From JACRDG01 sp963760985 (lineage in GTDB: Bacteria; Desulfobacterota; Desulfomonilia; Desulfomonilales; Desulfomonilaceae), in the NCBI GenBank assembly GCA_963760985.1, contig CAVXFM010000010.1:248001-312000 (forward strand): a DNA stretch of 64,000 nt, written 5' to 3'. Under the pieces are notes generated by a model. It was not told the origin of the DNA, made no database searches, and saw nothing but the letters and a program-made list of their open reading frames with translations. Position 1 is the first letter of the stretch. Every line of letters starts with the position of its first letter. This document shows, piece after piece, positions 9,274 through 18,410 of this stretch. Both the position numbers and the translations under genes were made by a program.

Positions 9274-11074
9274 ATGAAGCACAAAATCTCCAACGGCCGC
9301 GGCATGACAGGGGTATCCTTTCTGTTGTTCATTGTGGTCGCCGTCGTTCTGGCATTGCAGCCCTGGGCCGGTCACCTCGGCGCTCAGGAACAAAAGTCGG
9401 CAGTAGAAAAGAGTACAGGTTCGGCAGCACCCACAACGCCGCCGGCAGCCCCGTCAACGCCAACGGCAGCACCGACTACGCCGCCGGCAGTATCTGAAAA
9501 GCCTTCCCCGGAACCGGCGACAACTCCCGCGCCTCCCGCGGCAAAGAGCCCTGCACCGGAAGCAGCACCCAAGGCCGAAAAAAAAGATTCAGAAGCGGAA
9601 ACCCCGGAGGCCTCAAGCGAGGAACTTTCCAATCAGTCATGTCTCGAGTGTCATAACGCGGATATCCTCCAGCTGTCTAAAGACGAACTCCTCGAGCAGG
9701 TCGTGGTGGAGGGGAAAGCCAAACCGGCCCTACCCAGACCGCGGTTCGTCGCGGGCAAGCTGACCCTCGCGATCAATGAGAAGGACTACGCTAACGGAGT
9801 TCACGCGGATACCACGTGCGTAACCTGTCACAAAAGTGTCGAGGAACTACCTCACAAGATGCCTTTGAAGAAGGTTGATTGTAAGGAATGCCACGAAGAA
9901 TCAGTCGATACGATCCAGGCCAGCGCTCATGGCGAAAAGGCCGGGCCTAAGGCTCCCGGATGCATCGGTTGTCATGACGTGCACTATGGTAAGGCCGTCT
10001 CCACCTATGCCAAAGAATTTAAGAGACAGATGTGCGTTGACTGCCACAAGGCGTATGGCAGGGACACGAACAAGGATCACCGCAAACTGTACGAACCCCG
10101 TCTGCATCTCCAGATGGCCTGCATAACCTGTCATACGGGCGCTGCGAAGGGTGTTCACAGTATTCCGCAGGTCAAGACCAAGGTGGCTCAGTGCCAGTCA
10201 TGCCACACCAAGTACACGATGCTTTCCCAGGAAAAGAAGCTCCCGAGCAGGGACTTTCAATATATGACACAAACGACGTTCATCAACGCGGATGCGCTCA
10301 AGAAATTTGGGTACATGGTGGGAGCGAATCGCATTCCCGCTCTGGACATGATTCTCATCCTGGTGGTGCTTGGGCCTTTTGCGTTGCCGGTGGTACACGG
10401 TGGCCTGAGAATACTCACAAGGCGCAAGGAACCCCTGCACCTGCCCGAAGAAAAGATCCTGCTCCATCCGTTGCTTGAGCGCATTTGGCATTGGTTCCAG
10501 GCACTCTGTATCGTGATGCTCATCATTACAGGAATCCTCATCCACTGGCCGGAACACTTCGCGGGTTGGTTCCAGTGGGGCGTAAAGGTTCACAACTGGT
10601 TTGGAACCGCGTTGGTGATCGCGTTCCTCGTATGGTTGATCTACAACCTTATGACCGGAAGGATACGCCACTACATTCCCAGAAAGGGCGAAATTCCTGG
10701 AGGAATGATCACACAGGCGAAATTCTACGGGTACGGCATCTTCAAGCACGAACCGCATCCTTATGCCCCGACAGAAGACAACAAATTCAATCCGCTCCAG
10801 AAGATTGCCTATCTCAAGTTTCAGGGTACTGTTGATGCCCATCCTCTTGATCACGGGCATCTTGTACATGTATCCGAGCAGTTTTATGGGAATTATTAAT
10901 GCCTTCGGCGGCATGGCGGTGCTGGGAACGGTACACCTTATTCTGGCCGCGCTGTTTGCTGCCTTCCTGGTAGCGCACCTGTACCTGGCCACCACCGGTG
11001 AGACCGTCTTTGAGAATTTCAAGGCCATCATCCTCGGATACGGAATCAAGTCTGACCACGAAGAGCACAAGTAA
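9274..11074 (+). CDS. CbcL-like heptaheme cytochrome c / cytochrome b fusion (frameshifted near 10830)
   Basis: This is a likely quinol:periplasmic-cytochrome oxidoreductase of the inner membrane. Order: N-terminal signal anchor (about residues 12-32), a 90-residue Ala/Pro/Thr-rich linker, seven CxxCH motifs between about 122 and 312 (CLECH, CVTCH, CKECH, CIGCH, CVDCH, CITCH, CQSCH), then a HydC/Nar-like cytochrome b domain. The b domain has histidines in transmembrane helices (RIWHWFQALCIVMLIITG; KVHNWFGTALVIAFLVWL; HLILAALFAAFLVAHLYLATTG). The frame breaks at CAGGGTACTG near 10830; dropping one G continues 'KFQVLLMPILLITGILYMYP' into the last helices, giving 599 residues. ATG 9274 has GAAGGAG upstream. 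Fused multiheme c plus b domains resemble Geobacter CbcL, but with fewer hemes; the actual partner is inferred, the adjacent cytochrome c3 being an obvious candidate. Confidence 0.8.
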
Positions 11075-11094
11075 TTTGTCCTCACACACCGCAG

Positions 11095-11123
11095 GGGAGG
11101 GACGTACGAAAAACGTCCCTCCC
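11095..11123 (+). terminator. Hairpin after the cytochrome b fusion, probable terminator
   Basis: GGGAGGGACGT (11095-11105) and ACGTCCCTCCC (11113-11123) form a perfect 11-bp stem with a 7-base loop. It begins 21 bases after the stop codon. No strong T-run follows, so termination efficiency is uncertain. Confidence 0.55.
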
Positions 11124-11235
11124 TCACGTCCGTTTCTCCCGCATGATTTCGGTGATAACCGGTGCCATATATAGTGTCGGATCTTTCCCGGATGTGAGGA
11201 AGGCCGCTTCGCTTTGAGCGACGAAGAGCCGTCTC

Positions 11236-11359
11236 ATACCGATGCGCGATCATGTAAGCAGACCTTGGTCTGCTGGCGGCATGCCTCTGAAGCGCAGTCA
11301 GGCCGTGCCGTTCGTAGCGAAAGAGATTTGCCGCCAGTGTCGTACGCCTAAAACGCATC
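11236..11359. repeat. Palindromic dispersed repeat, family B copy 2
   Basis: This copy has the core GCGCAGTCAGGCCGTGCCG followed by TTCGTAGCG, flanked by complementary arms CTGGCGGCATGCCTCT and AGAGATTTGCCGCCAG. The ends (ATACCGATGCG... and ...AAACGCATC) match, in inverted orientation, the copy at 45533-45665 over most of its length. The rest of the 11075-11535 gap holds no supported gene. Confidence 0.8.
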
Positions 11360-11535
11360 ACCGCTTCGCTCAGGAGATCCCCAGCCCTACCATGTTGCTC
11401 GTATGAACGCGAGTTGGCATGACTTGACGTAAGTCAATGCAGTCGCCATTCCGTCGAGCGATACTCATCCAAGAGTACGAAGGCGCAGCCTCTTTCTTTA
11501 TGTGCACAGGATCGCATCACACCGGAGGTCGATTT

Positions 11536-12348
11536 ATGAAATGGAGCCAGGAAGCTGAAGCCGCTGTTTCTCGTGTTCCCTTCTTTGTGCGCAGGCGCGT
11601 GAAGAAAAAGGTGGAGGAAGAGGCCGTCCGTCAGGGAGCAAGCACCGTGCAACTCGGCCATGTGGTTTCGTGCAGAAAAGCGTTTCTGGAGAACATGAGC
11701 GGCGAGGTCAAAGGATTTCAGCTGGAAGCGTGTTTTGGCTCGGCAGGATGCCCCAATCGGGTCGCGCAAACCTCGGATTTTGTGGCAAGACTCGAAAGCC
11801 TGTTAGTGGTGCACGATCTGAGGGGGCACTTGGTCGATCGGATCAAAGGGCCGTTGAAAATGCATCATGAATTCCGTGTGACCATTGCCGATTGCCCTAA
11901 CGCGTGTTCTCGACCACAGATATCCGACCTGGGAATAATTTCCGTAAGAAAACCAGCTCTTTCAGGCGAAGCGTGCAGCCGGTGTCTCTCATGTGTCAAC
12001 GTGTGTGCAGAAAAAGCGGTTTCCTTGACCGACAGGGACATGTTTCCCGCAATCGATCCGGAAAAGTGTCTTCTTTGCGGCCAGTGCGTCAAGGCATGTG
12101 GTGCCGGGACGCTCGTCCCCGGTCTTGACGGATACCTGCTCCTCCTGGGGGGAAAGCTTGGTCGACATCCGCAGTTGGCGCGACAACTGAATGGCGTGTT
12201 CTCCGAAGCACAGATCCTCGGCCTCGTCGCGCAGTGCCTGAATCACTATAAGGCCCACAATCAGAGAGGAGAACGCTTCGGGGAGATCCTCAACCGCACG
12301 GGGTACACGTTCCTTGAGGAAACTCCAGCCGGTCAATCGGCCTGCTAG
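11536..12348 (+). CDS. Siroheme/[4Fe-4S] sulfite reductase-like protein with ferredoxin domain (AsrC-like)
   Basis: This 270-residue cytoplasmic protein resembles anaerobic sulfite reductase subunit C. The siroheme-[4Fe-4S] cysteine pattern is present: CFGSAGC (C-x5-C, about residues 69-75) and CPNAC (C-x3-C, about 120). Two ferredoxin clusters follow: CSRCLSCVNVC and CLLCGQCVKAC (about 150-200). AsrC reduces sulfite with electrons from AsrA/AsrB, but neither subunit gene is adjacent here, so the electron donor and true substrate (sulfite, nitrite or another oxyanion) are unknown. GGAGGT lies 7 bases before ATG 11536, which is preferred over an upstream ATG at 11437 without such a site. Its stop codon TAG shares CTAG with the stop of the convergent phosphorylase gene. 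Confidence 0.82.
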   Translation: MKWSQEAEAAVSRVPFFVRRRVKKKVEEEAVRQGASTVQLGHVVSCRKAFLENMSGEVKGFQLEACFGSAGCPNRVAQTSDFVARLESLLVVHDLRGHLVDRIKGPLKMHHEFRVTIADCPNACSRPQISDLGIISVRKPALSGEACSRCLSCVNVCAEKAVSLTDRDMFPAIDPEKCLLCGQCVKACGAGTLVPGLDGYLLLLGGKLGRHPQLARQLNGVFSEAQILGLVAQCLNHYKAHNQRGERFGEILNRTGYTFLEETPAGQSAC

Positions 12349-14903
12349 CCCCACGCGATGAGGCCCATGGACAGAGGGTTGAACAGGTACAGGATGAAAG
12401 GGAAGCACACGTACGCTGTACGCATACAAGCCCGTCTCCTCGCAGGGAATCGTGCCCTTGAAACCCCAGATGCCATCGGATACTTTTCCCATCGTGGTCA
12501 TGGCAGTGAGATCCCGGCTGATCATCCTGTCCGAGTCCTGTTCGACTGCACCGTGGCACAGATCCACCGTGACCTCGTCGTCCGTCAATCCTCCCAGCTG
12601 GATGGTTGCGGTGACCTCAAGTTCTTCTCCTAGGGCTCCGCGATCTCCCTTGGGCATGGACACATCAACGACCTGCACATCTTTCCAGAGGTTGCGGATC
12701 TTTTGCTTCCAGTCCCTGATTTCCCTGGCCCGCGTGAGACGGTTCTCTCCGAGGATCTGGTGAGCGAGTCCCGCCTGCACGTAATAATCCTCCATGTACC
12801 TCTTCAATCATCCGGTGGGAATTGAATTTCACACAGATCTTTGCCATGCTGTTCTTCATCATGTCGACCCACGCGTGCGGTAGGCCATCCGGGCCTCGGT
12901 CGAAGAATTTGGGAATGACTTCTTCTTCAAGCAGGTCGTACAAGGAATTGGCGTCGCGCTGGTCCTGATACGCAGCGTCTTCGAATTCTTCCCCGTTTCC
13001 TATAGCCCACCCGTTGGTGCTGTCGTACGCTTCCGGCCACCACCCGTCCAGGATGCTGAGATTCAGCGCGCCGTTGGCCGCGGCCTTCATACCCGAGGTG
13101 CCACAGGCTTCATTAGGCCGACGAGGGTTATTGAGCCACACGTCCGCTCCCTGCACCATGTACCGTGCAATGTTTATGTCGTAGTCCTCGAGGAAAACCA
13201 GCTTGCGTCGGAAACCCTCGGAACGTGACTGATGCACCACTTTCTTGATGATTTCCTTTCCCATCCGATCCTGAGGATGCGCCTTGCCTGCAAAAATGAA
13301 CTGCACCGGGTGACGTTTGTCAGAAATGATCCTCAGCAATCGGTCCGGATCGCTAAACAACAGATTAGCCCTCTTGTAAGGGGCGAACCTCCGGGCAAAC
13401 CCAATGGTGAGCGCTTCTGAACTGAGCAATTCGACCGCACGGCGCACGTCTACGGCAGATCCTCCTCCGGATTTCACCTTTCCAAGAAAATGCAGCCGGC
13501 AGAAAGCCACGAGCCGCTCCCGTCGGGTCACGTGGACACTCCATAACTCGCTGTGGGGAATGTTATAGACCCGCGACCAGATCTTCGCGTTATCCGGATC
13601 TTCAATCCATCCCTCACCCAGGTAACGCGCAAAGAGATCCGCCATCTCTTTGGACACGTACGAAGGGATGTGGACCCCGTTGGTGACGTATCCAATGGGA
13701 ATGTCCTCCTCGTCCACATGAGGCCAGAGGCTCTTCCACATCTTCTTCGCGACGGTGCCGTGAAGACGACTCACCGCGTTGACCCCTCTTGAGAGCCGAA
13801 GGGCCAACACTGCCATTGATAAACTCGACGCCTTGTCTTCCGGGTCCTGACGGCCCAGATCCATGAGATCCTTTACGGTCAGGCCCAGGGATTCCATGTA
13901 CCGCTTGAAGTATTTCTCCACCAGGTCAGGGGCAAAATGGTCGATCCCTGCCGGAACCGGCGTGTGGGTCGTGAAGACCGTCGAAGCGGCTACCGCTTCC
14001 ATGGCCACGTCAAAGGGTACACGATACGTGGTCATGGTCTGGCGGATCCTCTCCAGGGCAGCGAACGCGGCATGTCCTTCGTTGAGGTGGTACACGAAAG
14101 GCCATAATCCCAATTCATGAAATGCCCTGGCTCCACCTATGCCGAGGACTATCTCCTGTCTGATGCGCATCTCAATGTCGCCGCCGTACAATTCCGCGGT
14201 AATGCGCCTCATTTCGTCAGAGTTCGAGGGGTCGTTGGTGTCAAGCAGATACAGGGGAACTCGACCGACCTGAATCTTCCACACGAGTATTTTGACTGTC
14301 CGTCCGTCCAGGTCCATACCAAAGGACACTTGGCTTCCGCTGCCATCCAGCACCCGCGACAGAGGGAGATTGTAAAAATCGTTGTCCGGGTAGGATTCCT
14401 GCTGCCAGCCATCCACGTTGAGATACTGCTTGAAGTACCCCTTTTGATAGAGCAATCCCATTCCGATAAGCGGGAGGCTCAGGTTGGACGCGCTTTTCAG
14501 ATGATCTCCAGCGAGGACTCCCAGACCGCCCGAGTACCACGGGAAGGCACTCGCTCAGCCCGTATTCCATGCTAAAATACGCCACCCGGTAATCGATAGG
14601 CCGAGGCAGGTTGAAGGTGTACACCCCTGTCTTGCTTATGTAATCCTCAAAGGCCCTTTCCGCGTCCTCGATCCGATTGAGCAGCGAGATGTCCTTGACC
14701 AACTCCGCCTGTCTTTCCCTGGACATATTCGCGAGCAGGAGTATGGGATTGTGGCCGCATTGCTCCCAAAGCTCAGGATCAAGGCTTTGGAACAGCCGAC
14801 TCACCTCGGGATTCCAGCTAAACCAGACATTCATGCCAATAGTTCGCAAGGCCTGCAATTCCTCGCGAAGGTCGGGTTGTACGACAAGATGGCGCATCCT
14901 CAT
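12345..14903 (-). CDS. glgP: Glycogen/alpha-glucan phosphorylase, GT35 (three frameshifts)
   Basis: This enzyme phosphorolyses alpha-1,4-glucans to glucose-1-phosphate using PLP, and belongs to the bacterial 'short' (about 850-residue) alpha-glucan phosphorylase subfamily. Recognisable segments are NVWFSWNPEVSRLFQSLDP near the N-terminus, RVAYFSMEYGLSECLP, LNEGHAAF, and VFTTHTPVPAGIDHF. Towards the C-terminus come FAGKAHPQDRMGKEIIKKV, DVWLNNPRRPNEACGTSGMK and ALNLSILDGWWPEAYD, the PLP/phosphate-site region. The frame changes near 14560, near 12805 and near 12415; with three corrections it runs from ATG 14903 (GGAGGT 6 bases upstream) to 'NPLSMGLIAWG' and TAG at 12345-12347, about 852 residues. 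It would supply or mobilise glucosyl units used by the trehalose island at 30-43 kb. Confidence 0.85.
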
Positions 14904-15026
14904 AGACGGACCTCCGGCGCGGTTTTCTCCGCGGACAAGCGGTTGGGGGTAGTGTATATGAAAAGGGGGGCGATCGCGTCGAAACTTTTGCAAAAAAAGT
15001 CGGAATGGCCGGACACGCAGTCAGTC

Positions 15027-15095
15027 GGCAGGGGGGACTCCGAAACGAGGATTCGACGGTTCGGCGTCGCTGGCAAAGAAGGGGGGCCTCCTGCC
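15027..15095. repeat. Palindromic dispersed repeat, family A copy
   Basis: Arms GGCAGGGGGGACTCC (15027-15041) and GGGGGGCCTCCTGCC (15081-15095) flank a core that, on the minus strand, reads CAGCGACGCCGAACCGTCG then AATCCTCG. The core matches those at 26398-26512, 47574-47645 and 58180-58292. It fills most of the 14904-15208 gap, where no gene is supported. Confidence 0.7.
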
Positions 15096-15208
15096 AGCGC
15101 AGGGGAATCACACAGACAGAAATTTGAGCAACCAGTTGAGAACTGGCTGGCCCAGCAGGGCCTTAATCCGGTGGACCGGCTCCTGGACATGTCGTTTCCG
15201 CATTCAGC

Positions 15209-15463
15209 TCAGCGGAGTCCGTTGCCGGTTTCCCAGAGGTTTCCCTTCTTCTTTTGAGCCTCATCCCACTTCATGCGCGCTTCGTTGGGCGGAGGGATAA
15301 AATCGGAAACTGCCTTCAGGCCGGGAATGTGCCGCAACGCCCAGCTAGGTTGTTCCACCTCATATCCGGCCTTTACCGGCGCACCGACTCGAAGCGTGGA
15401 GCACGAGGTGAGGAGGATAAGGGCCATGGCACTCGCGACAGAAACCACCGAAATAATCTTCAT
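15209..15463 (-). CDS. Small lipoprotein
   Basis: This 84-residue protein has a type II signal peptide: Lys3, hydrophobic ISVVSVASAMALILL and lipobox LLTSC with the acyl-acceptor Cys at about residue 21. The mature 60-residue part (VGAPVKAGYEVEQPSWALRH then IPPPNEARMKWDEAQKKKG) has no recognised family. AGGGG precedes ATG 15463 by 6 bases. Its role is unknown; such proteins usually sit in the inner leaflet of the outer membrane. Confidence 0.65.
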   Translation of the reverse strand: MKIISVVSVASAMALILLTSCSTLRVGAPVKAGYEVEQPSWALRHIPGLKAVSDFIPPPNEARMKWDEAQKKKGNLWETGNGLR

Positions 15464-15964
15464 TAAAAGCCCCTGTTCACAAAGGGTTGTTATGATGCAA
15501 CCGGTCAGGGGTGAGCATATAACCGTTATTTACCGAGACCACAAGTACTTTAATGGTATGTTATGAAAAAAATCTGTATGTACAGGGTGTCGCATCCTTG
15601 AGCTTAGTATCGTGTGGATCAAGAATGATAAGTTGCCAATTTAAAAGCATGTTATCCGGCTATTCTCGGGCAGCTCTCCTGCCAATCCTGGCTCACCGCA
15701 GGGCCTCGGGAGCAGACACCTCCGACGCGAATCCGTTCACTGCCCGCACGCCAAGAAGGGTAGGAGTCCCCGCATGGTGCAAGGAGATAAGCCCCGGGGG
15801 GAGAGCCGGCTCATGGGGGGCGCCACGCACAAGGCCCCCCAATACCGCCACGTGTTTCCAGATTATCGCACGCATGATGTCAGATTCGCACAATCGAGGA
15901 AGCCCCTCTGCATCACGCACGATCGAGAGTTCTCCCACTCACCGGTTGTCATTTTTCGCGTGCT
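15464..15964. other. Intergenic, no gene recognised
   Basis: About 500 bases without a supported gene. A minus-strand frame at 15693-15938 and a plus-strand frame at 15553-15987 overlap each other; neither has a ribosome binding site or recognisable motif. The left part is AT-rich (about 15470-15650) and probably carries the lipoprotein promoter. Confidence 0.45.
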
Positions 15965-16477
15965 TCAGGACAACCGTTTCTCCATGACGAGCGCATCGTC
16001 TTGTATCTCCGCGTAGTAATTCTTCCTGAAGCCTATCGATTCAAATCCGCATTTCTTGTACAGATTCCTGGCAGGCACATTGCGCCGCCCTACATCGAGC
16101 AGGATTCTGCTCAGCCCCCGTTGTCGGCACGAACGCTCGAGATAGTCCATCATGAATGTTCCCAGGCCATCGCGTCTTCGTTCCGGATGCACTGCGATGT
16201 TGAGCAAATGGCCCTCATCCACGACCTCCCAAAAACACATGTACCCGACGAGCCTCCCTTGTACCTTGAACGCAATTATGGAAGCAGCCTGGTTGGACAT
16301 CTCGTCGATGAACATCTGTTCTGACCATGGCCGTGCAAAAGACGCTTTTTCGATGGCCAGCACGTCGTCCAGATCTGACAAGCGCATGGGCTCGGAATCG
16401 ATGGATTTGTCGGTGGCAGCCGATCTCACGTGATAACCATTGAGTGGGAAAGGAGGGGCCTGTCGACCATGGTGCAC
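15965..16477 (-). CDS. rimI: Ribosomal protein S18 alanine N-acetyltransferase (RimI-type GNAT)
   Basis: This GNAT acetyltransferase is of the RimI type, which acetylates the N-terminal Ala of ribosomal protein S18. Core motifs: MRLSDLDDVLAIEKASFARP with PWSEQMF (strand 1/helix 1), VGYMCFWEVVDEGHLLNIAV (motifs C/D), the acetyl-CoA loop HPERRRDGLGTFMM, LDVGRRNVPARNLYKKCGF (motif B) and GFRKNYYAEIQDDALVMEK, whose NYY...DA pattern is characteristic of RimI. The start is uncertain: GTG 16477 gives 170 residues, but GTG 16429 or ATG 16387 would give a more usual length of about 140-155. It lies 15 bases after the PTS EIIC stop codon, so it is probably the last gene of that operon. Confidence 0.82.
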   Translation of the reverse strand: MHHGRQAPPFPLNGYHVRSAATDKSIDSEPMRLSDLDDVLAIEKASFARPWSEQMFIDEMSNQAASIIAFKVQGRLVGYMCFWEVVDEGHLLNIAVHPERRRDGLGTFMMDYLERSCRQRGLSRILLDVGRRNVPARNLYKKCGFESIGFRKNYYAEIQDDALVMEKRLS

Positions 16478-16492
16478 CTCAGGGTAGTCCGG

Positions 16493-17194
16493 CTACGAAG
16501 CCACGTTCACAATCAGCAGAGTCACTGCCGCGGTGGCGAATCCCAGGAAAAAAAGCACGCGATCCTGGGTGTCATCCAATCGGACCATCAGGTCAGCAAC
16601 TCCCAACAGAGGAACAATATAAAAAGCCAACCCGGAAGCCCTCACCCAAGAAGAGGGAAGCAAGGGAAAGGCATGGATTAACAAGGTTGCGGACAAGAAA
16701 ATCACCGGTGCGAGCACCAGAAACGCGGCAATGAATCCCACACTCAGACCGGCCACGAGATAGAAATACACGATCCGGTCCGCGCCGTTGCGCTGGGCTT
16801 CCTCGACCTTGCGAGCCAGGCGACCGAGCAACACCCTGACAAGCACATCCAACCGGGAGCCCACCAGGGAAATGGGGAACAAAAGCAAAAAGCTCAAGCA
16901 GACCGTAGCAGTTACGGGAATATTTGTTGTCGAGCGCACGAGAGCCGCGACTGCTGCAGTGGCCACAGACGCCAAGGTCGCATCGGGTGGAACGAATCCG
17001 CCCACAGGCGGTCGACGCAGCCAGAGGATTTCAAACAACAATCCTGCTGCCAGACCGGCAGGCAAATCTCCCAAAAACCAGCCTACCAGCGGAGCAGCCA
17101 CCATGGGTCTACAAGCCATGGTCTGGAACAACTGAAATCTGTCCAGATACAGCAGGCCGCCCAATGCTCCGGCAAGTACCGCTCTCAGAATCAT
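16493..17194 (-). CDS. PTS mannose/fructose/sorbose-family EIIC membrane component
   Basis: This 233-residue polytopic membrane protein is of the EIIC-Man family. The N-terminus is ILRAVLAGALGGLLYLDRFQ, followed by GWFLGDLPAGLAAGLLFEIL, a conserved family segment, then PPVGGFVPPDATLASVATAA and several further hydrophobic helices to the C-terminus. The start is taken at ATG 17194, because the open frame upstream of it shows no membrane-protein character and runs into the EIIB 3' region. In complete systems EIIC works with EIID in translocation; no EIID is present here, so the module may be regulatory or need an unlinked EIID. It follows EIIB in the hprK-rapZ-PTS cluster. Confidence 0.8.
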   Translation of the reverse strand: MILRAVLAGALGGLLYLDRFQLFQTMACRPMVAAPLVGWFLGDLPAGLAAGLLFEILWLRRPPVGGFVPPDATLASVATAAVAALVRSTTNIPVTATVCLSFLLLFPISLVGSRLDVLVRVLLGRLARKVEEAQRNGADRIVYFYLVAGLSVGFIAAFLVLAPVIFLSATLLIHAFPLLPSSWVRASGLAFYIVPLLGVADLMVRLDDTQDRVLFFLGFATAAVTLLIVNVAS

Positions 17195-17339
17195 GGGAGA
17201 CTCACAAGATGTGCTGAACGTCATTGAAAATGACCGCGACGATGTACCATTCCATAATGTGGTTTTTCGTGCAATAGGTGAGTACAGATCACACGCTGAG
17301 TTCGCGCCGGGTGAAAGGGCCGCCGAACCAACCTGACGG

Positions 17340-17819
17340 CTATTCGGTAACATTCCTGGGAAAGTTGGAAGGGGTTTCAAAGGGGACGCTCTGAATATAC
17401 ACTTGCACTCCTTCTCCGATTATCTCATGGAGTATTCTCAAGCTTTCATCACCCACGATGACCGACCTGCTCAGACAGACCTTGCCATTGTCGGTACGAA
17501 GGTTTCCCAGGTTCAGTCGGTCAAAAGGGACCCCCGCTCTCTTGAGCCGAAGTGCGTCCAGCGGATTGTCCATGATAATGATCCGTCTTACGCTGGAGTC
17601 CAGCTCGTTTCTCAACATTTTTGCTATGTTGTCTACACTTTCTACCACGAGACTTATGGTATCCGGTGTGGCGGACTCCATGATCATTCTCAGCACGTCG
17701 TCACACGCAGCCGCATCATTGGCCACAAGCAGCTCCTGAGCTCGCGTGGTGGGAACCCACCCCTCCAGAATCTGACCATGTATGAGCCGATCATCGACCC
17801 TTACCAGGACAATGGGCAT
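17340..17819 (-). CDS. PTS mannose-family EIIB component
   Basis: This 159-residue cytoplasmic phosphotransfer protein has MPIVLVRVDDRLIHGQILEG at its N-terminus; the His in RLIHGQ (residue 14) is the phospho-acceptor. Further family features are QELLVANDAAACD, a region around VESVDNIAKML, and RAGVPFDRLNLGNLRT. ATG 17819 is chosen because GGAG lies 9 bases before it and the family motif begins immediately; the longer upstream open frame overlaps EIIA. It receives phosphate from EIIA and passes it to sugar through EIIC. The gap between EIIB and EIIC is about 145 bases. Confidence 0.88.
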   Translation of the reverse strand: MPIVLVRVDDRLIHGQILEGWVPTTRAQELLVANDAAACDDVLRMIMESATPDTISLVVESVDNIAKMLRNELDSSVRRIIIMDNPLDALRLKRAGVPFDRLNLGNLRTDNGKVCLSRSVIVGDESLRILHEIIGEGVQVYIQSVPFETPSNFPRNVTE

Positions 17820-17853
17820 GGTAAGAACTCCGGGAGCAGGCGCTGAGCCTTTC

Positions 17854-18291
17854 TCATGACGATTTTTCGCCCGACCTTCGTCTGGCAAGCCGCTGGCGAA
17901 AGAGTTCCCCGGCCAAAAAGATGTTCTCTTTGCCCGCTTCGGCTGCTGACTTGGCAAGGGACGGGAGGTCGTGGTCCTCTCTCGTATTCACGGCTTTGAT
18001 CACCATGGGGAGGTTTAAGCCGGTAACCACCTCTACCTTCCCTTCTTCAAGAAAAGACAAGGAAACGTTGCAGGGAGTTCCACCAAGAAGATCGGTGAGG
18101 ATTAGTACTCCTCTTCCCCTGTTTGCAGCCTTGATCGCCTGAGCCAGCTTTTCCATGAGCAGATCGGGAGACTCCGACGGGTCCATGCAGACCGCGGCCA
18201 CAGCCTCGTCCGAGTTAAGGCCGATCTGACGGGCGGTGTTAATAAACTGCAAACCCAACTCACCGTGGGTCAATATCAAGATTCCAATCAT
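17854..18291 (-). CDS. PTS mannose-family EIIA component
   Basis: This 145-residue EIIA-Man domain protein begins MIGILILTHGELGLQFINTA, with phospho-acceptor His9 in the 'THGE' motif. GRGVLILTDLLGGTPCNVSL (about residues 59-78) and VVTGLNLPMVIKA are diagnostic of the family. It accepts phosphate from HPr and donates it to EIIB. In several Proteobacteria stand-alone EIIA-Man proteins act as regulators instead of transporters, which fits the HprK and RapZ neighbours and the missing EIID. It lies about 120 bases downstream of rapZ. Confidence 0.88.
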   Translation of the reverse strand: MIGILILTHGELGLQFINTARQIGLNSDEAVAAVCMDPSESPDLLMEKLAQAIKAANRGRGVLILTDLLGGTPCNVSLSFLEEGKVEVVTGLNLPMVIKAVNTREDHDLPSLAKSAAEAGKENIFLAGELFRQRLARRRSGEKSS

Positions 18292-18410
18292 GACGATACT
18301 TTGAATCCTGGAGAAAACCGTTCGTTAACGCATGCCGCATCATTGCGGCCTTGGCAATCCCGTCTCTCGCTCATGCAGCGCTCGCGGGAGCACGCGCGTT
18401 GCGACGGACG

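Noticed and set aside
10198..11361. 387-codon minus-strand frame opposite the cytochrome fusion
   Set aside because: It is a shadow of the cytochrome gene, extending into family B repeat; no motif recognised.
15693..15938. Minus-strand frame of 81 codons in the 15464-15964 gap
   Set aside because: No ribosome binding site, no recognised motif, and an equally long frame overlaps on the other strand.
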